This document shows, one piece after another, positions 16,823-25,921 of a stretch of DNA of 64,000 nt (position 1 is the first letter of the stretch; the number at the start of each line of letters is the position of its first letter). A model generated the notes under the pieces. That model was given only the letters and a program-made list of their open reading frames with translations. It made no database searches and was not told where the DNA came from. Both the position numbers and the translations under genes were made by a program. The stretch covers positions 85,871 through 149,870 of the forward strand of contig JAGGUN010000028.1 of assembly GCA_021158465.1 (NCBI GenBank). Reading direction: 5' to 3'. Source of the DNA: a bacterium (GTDB lineage: Bacteria > UBP14 > UBA6098 > 4484-93).

Positions 16823-18205
16823 TTACCAGTCAAGGGGAAAGCGGCTGGCTCCTTTTGGGGTTCCAAACCACAGATATCTCCCTTCTCGGGTTATTACCTC
16901 AACATCGTTCGAGATAAGCCCCTCTTCGGTTGTTAGCATCTTCGTGTCAAAACCTTTTCTGTCGTAGAGGGCAACCCCACCGGATGTGGCAAAAAAGAAG
17001 AACCTGTCGACCGGTTCAAAGTCCCTTATTTTTCTGCCGCTGAAGACGAGAACCCCAGGGAAGATAGTTGGCTCACCAGCGAACGAAGGGACAGCAACTA
17101 TTCCCTTCCTCGACAGGAGAAAGAGGGTATCAGCCGATACCTTCGCTGAGATAACGGGGGCATCGAGTGTTCCATCGTCCTTGGTATACTGGAGAAAGCC
17201 GCTATCGTTCCAGGTAAACACCCCATAATCTGTGGCAAACCACAATGTGCTGTCGAAGTATGCGACATCGTTGACCCTCGGAAAATCCGCCCGACGCAGC
17301 AGATCCAAGCTCACTCCACCTGAGGAATAAACAGCGATCCCGTCCGTCGTGCCTGCCCACAGTGTATCCTTCCCAAGTGCAAGCGATGTCAGCGCCACAG
17401 TCGGTCTGCAGGCTTTAAACCTACCCCTGCGAATATCAAGGAGAGCAAGCCCAAACTCGGTGGCAAAAAAGACCGTATCTCCTGCAATAAGAGCATCCTC
17501 CACACGGTCCGCCGGGAAAGAAGGGATATCCTCTGCCCGGAAGATATCCCAAGCATCCCTCTCCTTCTCCCAGACGGTTATCCCCCCGTTACCTGCAAAG
17601 AGTACGTAATCATCGGAGACACAGATATTGTCCACCACCGGGGATGCAAGTCCAAAGGGGAGTATATCGAGAAGGTTGCCACCACTTCTCACGCGCAACA
17701 ACCCCTTCCCCCAGGTGCCGAGGAACTTATTTCCTACGAAGTCTGTGAGACAAGCTGTCACAGGGTATTCATGAAGATGCATATCAGACAGGACACCATC
17801 GGGGCGGAAGAAGTAGCCCGTTGGTGGAATATACCCAGGGAAGCTCTCGGGGCAGTCATCCGATGTAGAATCGAAAGGCGACGACACAGGGAAGCTATAA
17901 GTCCCAGTGCTCGTCTCGACCTTTAGCCTGTTGCCCGAGACATAAAGCTCCTTTACAGGAGAGTTTATTATCCCACCAACCGCCACGTCGAGGTAATCAT
18001 ACGGGAAGAGGAACCGCTCATCGACCTTATCGTAGCGGACAAGCCCTCCTGTCGTGCCAACATATATAAAACGGCTTCCCTCCGCAAGAGAGGTAACAAA
18101 GCGATAATCAGACACGCTTATTATCCCTGTGGCAGTCCAGTCGGATGTAGCCACGGAAGGTAGAGAGAGAACGCCAAACAAAAGGATAGAAAACAGAGCC
18201 TTCAT
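16823..18205 (-). CDS. Exported beta-propeller protein
   Basis: A 460-residue protein with a signal peptide (cleavage near SVATS). It is made of repeated blades of about 40-50 residues with patterns such as FIYVGTTGGLVRYDK, FFATEFGLALLDI, LWAGTTDGIAVYSS, LWFATDYGVFTWN and LWFGTPKGASRFP. This matches two-component-regulator-type propellers without any kinase part. Its substrate is unknown. The ATG directly follows the stop of the TPR lipoprotein (TAG then ATG), so the pair is tightly coupled and the proteins probably act together in the envelope. Confidence 0.85.
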   Translation of the reverse strand: MKALFSILLFGVLSLPSVATSDWTATGIISVSDYRFVTSLAEGSRFIYVGTTGGLVRYDKVDERFLFPYDYLDVAVGGIINSPVKELYVSGNRLKVETSTGTYSFPVSSPFDSTSDDCPESFPGYIPPTGYFFRPDGVLSDMHLHEYPVTACLTDFVGNKFLGTWGKGLLRVRSGGNLLDILPFGLASPVVDNICVSDDYVLFAGNGGITVWEKERDAWDIFRAEDIPSFPADRVEDALIAGDTVFFATEFGLALLDIRRGRFKACRPTVALTSLALGKDTLWAGTTDGIAVYSSGGVSLDLLRRADFPRVNDVAYFDSTLWFATDYGVFTWNDSGFLQYTKDDGTLDAPVISAKVSADTLFLLSRKGIVAVPSFAGEPTIFPGVLVFSGRKIRDFEPVDRFFFFATSGGVALYDRKGFDTKMLTTEEGLISNDVEVITREGRYLWFGTPKGASRFPLDW

Positions 18206-18709
18206 CTATTTTTCCAGGTCCCCGAGCAGTTTCTCTAACTCCTTTACCCGAGCCTTGAGCCTCTCGTTTTCCTCTTTCAAGAGCCGCACTTCCTCTGAAA
18301 TATCCTTTCGGTTCCCGGAGAGCCTGAGTCTCTTTCTTACATTCTCAAGGGATGCGAGACAGTCTCTCCGCTCCTCCAATATTCTTCTCCAGAGCCTCGC
18401 ATCGAACAACCAATGGGAATCAGGATACAGCTCCTCGAGTTTGGAGAAGCTTACGATAGCGTCATCATATTCGTTGAGGATAACCTGCGTATACCCAAGT
18501 TTGAAGAGTGCCTCATCTGCGACCCGGCTTTCTGGGAAGTTGTCGACCACTTGACGGTAACCGAACTCCGCCGCTTCAAACTTGTGCTCCTTCAGCCTTG
18601 CTTCCGCGCGATTGAACCAATCGAGGGCATCAGTCGGAGTCTGCTGCTTAACAGGGGCACAGGAAAAAACAAAAAGCAAAAGAAAGGATGAAAGAACCAG
18701 TTTCCTCAT
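18206..18709 (-). CDS. TPR/coiled-coil lipoprotein, YbgF/CpoB-like
   Basis: A 167-residue predicted lipoprotein with lipobox Cys17 (FVFSC). Residues 28-110 hold two to three TPR units (HKFEAAEFGYRQVVDNFPES, EYDDAIVSFSKLEELYPDS). Residues about 135-165 form a coiled coil rich in Glu, Lys and Leu. CpoB joins a coiled coil and TPRs in the reverse order, so exact equivalence is uncertain. It lies 13 bases after the DUF4139 gene and directly abuts the propeller gene. Confidence 0.8.
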   Translation of the reverse strand: MRKLVLSSFLLLFVFSCAPVKQQTPTDALDWFNRAEARLKEHKFEAAEFGYRQVVDNFPESRVADEALFKLGYTQVILNEYDDAIVSFSKLEELYPDSHWLFDARLWRRILEERRDCLASLENVRKRLRLSGNRKDISEEVRLLKEENERLKARVKELEKLLGDLEK

Positions 18710-18722
18710 CTCTCGTGCGCTC

Positions 18723-20063
18723 CTAATACCTTATCCTGACTGTGTAGGTAAGCGTCTTCTCTCCATCGGCTGGAACGGGCAAGTAAAACTCCCCCGTGTG
18801 CTGGTCCTTCTTGTGAAACTTAGCATTCTTATCCTTTATCGTCCAGTCACCAAAGAAATGCTCGACAACGGTCACTATTATATCCTCTTCCTTATGATTG
18901 CGAACGGTTATCTCGTATGTGTCCTCGTGAACGGTCCTCGAGAGCCTCTTATAATCCGTCTTCTTTCGCTCTGCCACGACATCAAACGCATCTCCCAGAT
19001 ACACCCGCACCTTCTCATCCACCGGCGTATGTTCTATCCTATCTTCACCGACAAACTGAAGGGCACCTGTTCTATCCTCCTTATAGACGCGAACCTTCCC
19101 CTCGGGAAGCGGCATACCCAGTCCTGCTTCCTCAGAATTGACAAACTCCATCACAACTCGAACCTTGCTATACCTTGCCCCATCGTAGATATACTCCTTG
19201 CGGGCGTCTACTGTATGCTCAGGAAAAAGGGAGAGCTGCTTGGTCTCATTGCTCCCAACCGTTGTCGGACGGGTGAGTGTGTAGAGATGATACTCGAAGA
19301 AGCTCTCCTCAACGAACGGCTTTTCCTCGTCCGATATACCAGCTCCCTTCGCAAGAAACCGTGCCTCTGTATGTTCGGGTCTCACAAGATGCACCCTCCC
19401 TGCGACAAGTTTCAGTTTCGCATCAGGGAAAGCGGTTCCTGAGCGGTTCTCTATCGTCACCCAGCCAGAAAGACCAAGTTCTTCATCATCCTTATCAACA
19501 ACAGCGACATAGTCAGCAGACCAGTTGACACCGCCTGTGATATAGGAGAGTTCAAACCTTCTTTTCCCCGCTTTTTCCCCACGATAGAGCCAGACCAGTG
19601 TCGGCTTTGTGATAAGTCCAGAAGGTAGCGATGGGAAGTCAAGCGTAAGTATCTTGTCCGTCTTCACAGAGACAATTCCCCCATCCTTCTTCTTGATTAT
19701 GCAGTCGGAGGGGGAAGATGAGAGCAATTTCCCCTCAAAATCCTCCTTCGATTCTGTCCTGATATGAATTGTCTGATCAAGATACCTTTCAAGCAGCTTG
19801 GTTGTTCCAACAAGGTCGTACTGGTAGTTCTGCTCAAGTATTGTAAGCGGCGCCCCAGCCAAGACAGAGAAATGCACGGATGTTGGCTCAATCGAAGAAG
19901 GGACATCGGTGAGTTTGAACACCCCCTCCTTATCAAAAACCGCTTCCCTGATATCCTTGACGAGGGCTATATTCTGGTTGTAAATCGTGATGGAAAGCTC
20001 CCTGGCAGACAGTGCAAGCGGGATGGTAGCCAGAAGCAATGCCGCAGAAAAAACCTTCTTCAT
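18723..20063 (-). CDS. DUF4139 domain exported protein
   Basis: A 446-residue protein with a signal peptide (cleavage near ALSAR). The N-terminal part (ITIYNQNIALVKDIRE and SSIEPTSVHF) and the C-terminal beta domain ending in EKTLTYTVRIRY match DUF4139 proteins, whose function is unknown. The region near residue 180 (YITGGVNWSADYVAV) is a typical landmark of the family. GGGGGAA precedes the ATG. It lies 14 bases after the HhH/beta-barrel gene in the same run. Confidence 0.85.
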   Translation of the reverse strand: MKKVFSAALLLATIPLALSARELSITIYNQNIALVKDIREAVFDKEGVFKLTDVPSSIEPTSVHFSVLAGAPLTILEQNYQYDLVGTTKLLERYLDQTIHIRTESKEDFEGKLLSSSPSDCIIKKKDGGIVSVKTDKILTLDFPSLPSGLITKPTLVWLYRGEKAGKRRFELSYITGGVNWSADYVAVVDKDDEELGLSGWVTIENRSGTAFPDAKLKLVAGRVHLVRPEHTEARFLAKGAGISDEEKPFVEESFFEYHLYTLTRPTTVGSNETKQLSLFPEHTVDARKEYIYDGARYSKVRVVMEFVNSEEAGLGMPLPEGKVRVYKEDRTGALQFVGEDRIEHTPVDEKVRVYLGDAFDVVAERKKTDYKRLSRTVHEDTYEITVRNHKEEDIIVTVVEHFFGDWTIKDKNAKFHKKDQHTGEFYLPVPADGEKTLTYTVRIRY

Positions 20064-20077
20064 AGATTATTCCCCCT

Positions 20078-22402
20078 TTACAAAAGGTAGCTCAGCTCGA
20101 GCGAAAAAGCTGACCTTTTCGCTCTGTGGTTTACTACATTTCCGTTTATCTCACCGAAAAAGCCTTCTGTATCGTGGACATATCTAAACCTGACATACGA
20201 GCTTGCCGAGAGCCTCTGCGTGAGCGAGACCCAGAACCTGAACGATCCGTCGTCGCTGTCAAGAACAACAAACTCACCATCCTCGAAGTTCCATAAGAAC
20301 CCTTTATACATTCCGAGCGATGTAGCAAGCTCACTCTCCCCCTGTATCCCTTGTCGCCAGGTAAGAAAGATAGAACTGCTTCTCTCTATCGAGCCACCGT
20401 AGAGGGGAGTAGTTCCATCTGGGAGATGCCAGTAGTACGGCTTCGGGGGGTAATCCATCCGCCCTCGTGTCAAGAGGAGGGAGAGCTCAGTCTGCTTCGT
20501 CAGGGAAAGCACGGTGAAAAACCTTGTTTCTCTATCCTCGAAACCGTTCGAAACGATAAACTCGTCGGGGTTCCTTCCTGACAGCTTCTGCCTGACATTT
20601 ATCTTCAGTCTCCTCGTCGGCTGATAGGTGCCGGAAACCACGACTCTCGAATACAAGGCGTTGTCCGCTCGGCGACACCAGTTATCGAATTCGCTCTTCA
20701 GATACAACCTTCCCGTGACCCTTGCCCGAGCAGAGAGATAAATCCCCCTCTCCGGCTGGGGGGTCACGCTATTGTAAGCAAGATACGAATACAGTGGACT
20801 TCTCAGATAATACTCCTTCCCAAGTATCGTCCCATGAAACCGCTCGTAGTTTGCAAACCCCCTGCTGTAGGGATTAAAGTATGAGGGGTCGCAATCCCGA
20901 TACAGCAGAAGGATATCTGCTTTGTTGAACTGGGAGTAAAACGAGACGACAAAAGCATCCGAGACCTCATCCGCATGCAGGGCTCTCGAGTATTCGCCTC
21001 CTACGGTATAGTTCCCGAAAATCACCCTCCCATCGAGTCCGGCAAATCTGTACATCTTATCCTTTGTGGGGGAGGAAATGGTATAATCGTTGTCAACTGT
21101 GGAGACCTTATCCCCTCTGTCGGTGATAGAGCTCAGATCGGGGACAATCTCCTTGGAGTAGTTTGCTTGCCAGAAAGATGCCCCGAGAAGCAAGCTACCC
21201 GAGATAAAATGCGAGATATGCCCACCAACAAGTCTCTCCTTTATCCCGTCCTTCAATATCACCCCATCAGAAGAGGAGAGGAGAGAATCAGGGATATAGT
21301 CGGGCAGTTCCAGCACAGCTGCCACCGTATCGGGACTGGTAGGAATTACATCCTCCTTCTTGCTGGAGAAGAATATTATACCATCGGTATTATCGCCCAC
21401 GAGGAACTCTACTCCCGCACCGAAAAGTCCCCTTTCATCCGTCGAGTAGATGTCAGAGAACACCCCCGTGTACCTCTTATCATATCCAAACCCAGTGAGC
21501 CTCGGCTTGAAGTATCCGCCTGACTGAAAGCATATTCCCTCACCCCATCCTGCGTTGTAATTACCAAGTATCAACCTTTTCAGGCGAACTACTCCGACCG
21601 CCTGTCCCTCGAGGGCAGAAAAGAACTTGAGTTTTTGGTCGTTGGGGTGAAGCCCGTTTCTCCACCCGTTCTGGGAAAGAAGCATTCCGCCGGAAAAGCC
21701 GAACCGTGGTCCTCTTATGTACGCCTTCAGATATTCGGATTCCACAGCACCGGTGAGGAAATCCTCATCGGGGGAAAGCTCCGGGTGATACATCCCCATC
21801 TCGATGGAGCCTGTGGCAAGCCGACCCTTTTCCTCTTTGAAAGAGACAAAATCCCGCAGACCAAGATAGCTGTAGAAGGTTAGTCCTGGTATGCGGCGTA
21901 GTTCCCTGATATCCGATATCTCACCAATCAGTTGCTTATACAAAACTATCCGCCTCGCATCCTGCGGAGAAACACCCCTAAAACCCAGAAGGTCGAAGAA
22001 TGAGAGCCTGTTCAGGTTAACAGGATTCTTCACCATATCGAGCCAGAGCTCGTAACAACCTCCCTCCTCATCCTCATGGGCAAGCTTCCTATAAAAATCC
22101 CCAACTCTCAGGGAAACAGCCAATGTGGTGTCAGGATAGAGAACGATGAGGGGTTTCAGTGTATCGAGCTTCGCTGGAGAAACAACCTCCGTCAGCTCGT
22201 AGATACTCTTTATTCCTCCCCTTCCGCGGACGAGATTGTAGACAGCCACCGCTTCGTCCTTGGTTATCGGTAGACTGCTTATCTCCTCCAGCGTAGCCCG
22301 ATTTATGTCAAGCGGGGCAGAAAGTATAGGTGGCACCCAGAGAAACAGGAAAGTTATAAATACAAATCTTCTCAGTTTCACTCCTTTCTTGTAAACATCC
22401 AA
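20078..22402 (-). CDS. Helix-hairpin-helix domain protein fused to a putative outer-membrane beta-barrel
   Basis: About 770 residues. A signal peptide (KLRRFVFITFLFLWVPP onward) is followed by ComEA-like helix-hairpin-helix repeats: LDINRATLEEISSLP at about 32, VNLNRLSFFDLLGFRG at about 127, and IRELRRIPGLT near 170. From about 195 to the end the sequence is a long series of amphipathic strands ending in FSLELSYLL, a barrel-like terminus. ComEA-type HhH domains bind DNA, so a DNA-uptake or surface DNA-binding role is possible but is inference. The open frame starts at a TTG (22402) that overlaps a candidate -10, so a GTG at 22381 may be the true start. Confidence 0.8.
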   Translation of the reverse strand: MDVYKKGVKLRRFVFITFLFLWVPPILSAPLDINRATLEEISSLPITKDEAVAVYNLVRGRGGIKSIYELTEVVSPAKLDTLKPLIVLYPDTTLAVSLRVGDFYRKLAHEDEEGGCYELWLDMVKNPVNLNRLSFFDLLGFRGVSPQDARRIVLYKQLIGEISDIRELRRIPGLTFYSYLGLRDFVSFKEEKGRLATGSIEMGMYHPELSPDEDFLTGAVESEYLKAYIRGPRFGFSGGMLLSQNGWRNGLHPNDQKLKFFSALEGQAVGVVRLKRLILGNYNAGWGEGICFQSGGYFKPRLTGFGYDKRYTGVFSDIYSTDERGLFGAGVEFLVGDNTDGIIFFSSKKEDVIPTSPDTVAAVLELPDYIPDSLLSSSDGVILKDGIKERLVGGHISHFISGSLLLGASFWQANYSKEIVPDLSSITDRGDKVSTVDNDYTISSPTKDKMYRFAGLDGRVIFGNYTVGGEYSRALHADEVSDAFVVSFYSQFNKADILLLYRDCDPSYFNPYSRGFANYERFHGTILGKEYYLRSPLYSYLAYNSVTPQPERGIYLSARARVTGRLYLKSEFDNWCRRADNALYSRVVVSGTYQPTRRLKINVRQKLSGRNPDEFIVSNGFEDRETRFFTVLSLTKQTELSLLLTRGRMDYPPKPYYWHLPDGTTPLYGGSIERSSSIFLTWRQGIQGESELATSLGMYKGFLWNFEDGEFVVLDSDDGSFRFWVSLTQRLSASSYVRFRYVHDTEGFFGEINGNVVNHRAKRSAFSLELSYLL

Positions 22403-22428
22403 TATACACTTTCTTAAAGGAAAATCAA
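22401..22428 (-). promoter_or_regulatory. Candidate promoter inside the HhH gene start region
   Basis: TTGATT (22423-22428) and TATATT (22401-22406) with a 16-base spacer on the minus strand, just after the glycosyltransferase stop. Transcription would begin near 22394, downstream of the TTG at 22402, which argues for a start at the in-frame GTG (22381). Confidence 0.5.
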
Positions 22429-23577
22429 CTACTTAAGAAGAGAGCGATAGATATCCTCTATCCTTGGGATAATGGCGTTCCAGCTCCCTTTTTCCTCCAC
22501 AAGATACCGGTTCTTCTCCATTGCATTCCTGCGGAGAGCATCGTTATTCAGTGCCAGGATAATCTTTTGGGCAAGCAGATGAGCTTCCCTGGTTGGGAAG
22601 AGATATCCGTTTTCACCGTCCACAATCCATTGGCTGTTCGCCGGGATATCGCTTACCACAGGAAATATCCCAGACGCAAAGGCTTCCAGAAGAGATACAC
22701 TCGTTCCATCGGAAAGCGAAGTGGACACGTAAACCTTTCCTCTGGAGAGGATCCTGGGTATCTCCTCTCTCGGCACCCTTCCCTTGAAATCGATGAAATC
22801 TGCCACACCAAGCTTGTCAGCAAGCGACTCAAGCCTCTCTCTTTCAGTGCCATCACCGACTATAAGGAAACGGGTTCTCGGGAGATGCTCAACCACCTCA
22901 CCGACAGCACGAATCAGCGTCTCAACATTATAGACGGGGTTCAGATTCCTTATCGAGACGACCAAATCTTCCCTTTCCCCGCCAGGGGAGTAGCAGGTCT
23001 CGTCTATCCCGATAGGAAGACAAACTACCTTCCTCCGCGGTATCCCCCAGGAAGAGATAACATCCCTTATCCTCTCGGAAACGGCAATTATCCTGTCCGC
23101 TCGCCTGAGGGTGAATATCGCGATCCTTCTCAGGAAGGCAGACCTTCTCGGGAGAGAAAGGACATCCGAACCGTGAGCGGTAACCACAAGCGGCAAAGAG
23201 AGAAGCCTTGAAACAAAGACTGCAATAAAACCTGTTGGGATGACAAAATGAGCATGTAACAAACTCACTCGCTTCCTAATGCAAATCCAGAGGGAAAAGA
23301 GTAACCCAGAGAGAATATAGAAGAACATCCTGATATATGGGGTTTCCTCGTACTCGGCAAGGATCCTTCCACCCGATGGGAAGATAAAGCGCCAGACACA
23401 GACGCTGTTCATCCTCTCAAATACGGGACTCTTGGCAAATATCTTCGGAGTGACAACATCTACCTCCCAGCCGGATGTAGCAAGTCGTTGTGACATTTCG
23501 AATATCCCTGAACCTCTGTATCCACCAGGGGAATCCGGGAAACTCGATGTCAGAAAGAGCAGTCTATTCCTTGGCAT
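22429..23577 (-). CDS. GT4 family glycosyltransferase
   Basis: A GT-B fold glycosyltransferase of 382 residues. The N-terminal part has LLFLTSSFPDSPGGYRGSGIFE. The linker region has HAHFVIPTGF and VVTAHGSDVL. The C-terminal nucleotide-sugar domain has IIAVSERIRDV, FLIVGDGTERERL and the SDGTSVSLLEAFASG acceptor loop with the Glu of the EX7E motif. The frame opens at a TTG (23604), but the ATG at 23577 has GAGGA eight bases upstream and is preferred. It overlaps the GT2 gene by 14 bases; the substrate is unknown. Confidence 0.92.
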   Translation of the reverse strand: MPRNRLLFLTSSFPDSPGGYRGSGIFEMSQRLATSGWEVDVVTPKIFAKSPVFERMNSVCVWRFIFPSGGRILAEYEETPYIRMFFYILSGLLFSLWICIRKRVSLLHAHFVIPTGFIAVFVSRLLSLPLVVTAHGSDVLSLPRRSAFLRRIAIFTLRRADRIIAVSERIRDVISSWGIPRRKVVCLPIGIDETCYSPGGEREDLVVSIRNLNPVYNVETLIRAVGEVVEHLPRTRFLIVGDGTERERLESLADKLGVADFIDFKGRVPREEIPRILSRGKVYVSTSLSDGTSVSLLEAFASGIFPVVSDIPANSQWIVDGENGYLFPTREAHLLAQKIILALNNDALRRNAMEKNRYLVEEKGSWNAIIPRIEDIYRSLLK

Positions 23578-24550
23578 TCTGGTGTTCCTCAAGCCTCTTC
23601 TCAAGTAGTCGGTTCTGCCATTGCACCTTGAACAGTTCCTTCCGCAGTATCACCATCTGCACACCCAAGAAGCCAAGCGAGAGGATCTGAAACCCTGCCA
23701 GGAGCAGGATGATAGTGAGGTTCACAAGCGGCCTCTCGGGGTTCAAAGTTCCCTGCCTGAAGAGGACATAAAGATATATTCCTATGCCGATCCCAAGAAG
23801 AAGTATGAATAAACCAGCAAACCCGAATATAAGGGCAGGTCTTTCCATCATCGAGAATATAAGATGCGAGCGAGTCGTTGGACCGACTCTGAACTTCGAT
23901 CTCCCCCTTTTCCTGCCCCGGAGAACCGCCGGCACCTCGACTATCCGATAACCACAGGCTGAAGCCTTCGAGAGTATCTCAAGGTGTATATCTTTCCCTT
24001 CCGACTCCAGCAGAAGAGAATCGAGAACCTTCTTCCTATATGCGCGGAAGATCCCTGTGAATGTGTGTATACCCCCTTTGAACGACAACCCCAAAACCAT
24101 ATTGCCAAGCCTGCTGACGAGTAAGCGGAAAAACGGAACATTTTCTGTGCCTCCGCCCTTCATATAGGGCGAACCTACAACGATATCCACATCATCACGC
24201 TCAAGCAAGGGCTGGATAAGACGCCCTATCTGGTCAGGGGAGTAGCTGAGGTCAGCATCGACGGTAACAATAATATCTCCCGTGGACGCAGAGAAGCCCT
24301 GCCTCATCGCATATCCACGCCCTCTGTTCGGGTAATACGACACGGGAACAACCCTGGAACTCCCTTCAGAAAGGGTTTTTATAACCTTTTCTGTGCAATC
24401 CGTCGAACCATCATTGACAAGAACTATCTCATAGGGTATATCAAGTGGAGCAAGCTCGCTCTCTAGCTCGTCGACGAGCAGCGGAATGTTTGCCTCCTCA
24501 TTATAGACGGGCACAACAATAGAGAGTTTACGACCTTCTTTCACCTTCAC
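23564..24550 (-). CDS. GT2 glycosyltransferase, polyprenyl-phosphate mannosyl/glucosyltransferase type
   Basis: A 328-residue enzyme of the DPM1/GtrB class, which transfers a sugar from a nucleotide donor to a polyprenyl phosphate. The GT-A domain has LSIVVPVYNEEANI, VLVNDGSTD, and the DADLSYSPDQI metal-binding segment. Two C-terminal membrane helices lie at about 237-260 and 278-300, followed by a coiled-coil tail. The start is a GTG overlapping the end of the DUF1844 gene by 23 bases, and the end overlaps the GT4 gene. The set probably glycosylates lipids or surface polymers. Confidence 0.93.
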   Translation of the reverse strand: MKVKEGRKLSIVVPVYNEEANIPLLVDELESELAPLDIPYEIVLVNDGSTDCTEKVIKTLSEGSSRVVPVSYYPNRGRGYAMRQGFSASTGDIIVTVDADLSYSPDQIGRLIQPLLERDDVDIVVGSPYMKGGGTENVPFFRLLVSRLGNMVLGLSFKGGIHTFTGIFRAYRKKVLDSLLLESEGKDIHLEILSKASACGYRIVEVPAVLRGRKRGRSKFRVGPTTRSHLIFSMMERPALIFGFAGLFILLLGIGIGIYLYVLFRQGTLNPERPLVNLTIILLLAGFQILSLGFLGVQMVILRKELFKVQWQNRLLEKRLEEHQNAKE

Positions 24551-24815
24551 TCACCTTGATAAACAGGAGCCTTAACTCCGAGAGAACCCTTTCAACAAAC
24601 TCCTTCTCCCTCTCGGTCAATCTATCGGAAAATCTTCTGTACAGCATCTCAACTGCGTTGATGCTCCTTCTAGCCTGCTGCAGGTTGAGTTTTGTCTTCC
24701 CCTCTACGGGGTTCTTCAACTTCCCGAGCCCCTGTAGGGCACCCGCCTCCAGCATAATGATTATCTCAAGAAAGCTCTCCTCATCAGGAGTAAGCCCTTC
24801 AAACAGGTTAGCCAT
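24528..24815 (-). CDS. DUF1844 protein
   Basis: A 95-residue protein matching DUF1844: FLEIIIMLEAGALQGLGKLKNP, then NLQQARRSINAVEMLYRRFSDRLTEREKEFVERVLSELRLLFI (split here only in description). Its function is unknown. It overlaps the end of recF by 8 bases and the GT2 start by 23 bases, so it is translated as part of the dnaN-recF run. Confidence 0.85.
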   Translation of the reverse strand: MANLFEGLTPDEESFLEIIIMLEAGALQGLGKLKNPVEGKTKLNLQQARRSINAVEMLYRRFSDRLTEREKEFVERVLSELRLLFIKVSEGERRS

Positions 24816-25920
24816 TCTCTCTCCTCACCGGTCTACCTGGTTCCTTCAGCTCAAATACGAACGCCTCTGGGGATATCTCTCCCAACTCCCCCTCTCCTGT
24901 CACCGTCAGAAAGAACTGCCCGTTCTCCCGGATGAGCGCGGCAAGGTTCTTCCTCCTTATCGCATCCAGATTGGCAAAGGCGTCATCCACAAGGAAAACT
25001 GGTCTCTTTCTTCCCTTTTCCAGCGACGATGTAGCGAGGGAAAGAAGTATTGCAAAAGAGGCAGACCTCATCTCACCCCACGACCCATACTCCCTTATAG
25101 GAACCCCATTCAGCTTGACCGTAAGGTCGTCCCTGTGCGGACCGACCGTCGTCTCAAGATACCTTTTGTCCCTCTCCCTCGCAGAATACAAACTCTCAAG
25201 GATAGACTTGGATATATTCTCTCTATCCTTTATCGGGAAGGAAGAATGATAAGCTACTTCCACCTTGTCCTTATTATCCGCTATCCTACGATATGTTTCA
25301 CCAACCCTTTCCTTTATACTGTCGACTATACCGAGCCTTGATCTTACAATTTTTCCACCAAGAGCAGCAATACGTTCGTCGAGAGCATCAAGGTAAATCT
25401 CTCCCCCAACAGCCTCACCCGATGCGAGCTTCTTAAGGTAAAAATGTCTCTCCCTGATCAACCTCGAGTAATCGGTTATCGTGGAGGTCATTTCCGGCTC
25501 CCGTCGCATTATGGCGAGGTCCATAAGCTCCCTCCGAAGCGACGGAGCCCCTCTGACATACTCTATCTCCTGTGGACCGATGTAAACTATGTTTAATATA
25601 TTGAACAGATTTGATACCTTCCTTAGCTTTTTCCCGTTATACAATATGCTCTTGCCACTGTTCGCAAGGATCTCTACCCTTATCGACGAAGAATCCGAAA
25701 GCCTAAGCGATACACTGCCTGCGTCCTCACCAAATTTTATGCACTCAGAGATTGCTCTGGTCCTGAATGACCTTCCAAATCCGCATATATATATCCCCTC
25801 AAGCAGATTGCTCTTCCCAAACCCGTTCTCCCCGATTATTATGTTCTCCTTCTCGGAGAATTCGAGTTCCTCCACACAAAAGTTGCGAAACCTGTAAAGG
25901 CGTACACTCTTTACACACAT
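24808..25920 (-). CDS. recF: DNA replication and repair protein RecF
   Basis: RecF is an SMC-like ATPase that loads RecA at gaps with RecO and RecR. The 370-residue protein has Walker A GENGFGKSN near residue 33, the RSFRTRAISECIKFGE segment after it, the ABC-type signature region (GSWGEMRSASFAI) and Walker B PVFLVDDAFANLD. The gene begins one base after the dnaN stop and overlaps the DUF1844 gene by 8 bases. The dnaA-dnaN-recF order is typical of origins. Confidence 0.96.
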   Translation of the reverse strand: MCVKSVRLYRFRNFCVEELEFSEKENIIIGENGFGKSNLLEGIYICGFGRSFRTRAISECIKFGEDAGSVSLRLSDSSSIRVEILANSGKSILYNGKKLRKVSNLFNILNIVYIGPQEIEYVRGAPSLRRELMDLAIMRREPEMTSTITDYSRLIRERHFYLKKLASGEAVGGEIYLDALDERIAALGGKIVRSRLGIVDSIKERVGETYRRIADNKDKVEVAYHSSFPIKDRENISKSILESLYSARERDKRYLETTVGPHRDDLTVKLNGVPIREYGSWGEMRSASFAILLSLATSSLEKGRKRPVFLVDDAFANLDAIRRKNLAALIRENGQFFLTVTGEGELGEISPEAFVFELKEPGRPVRRENG

Positions 25921-25921
25921 T

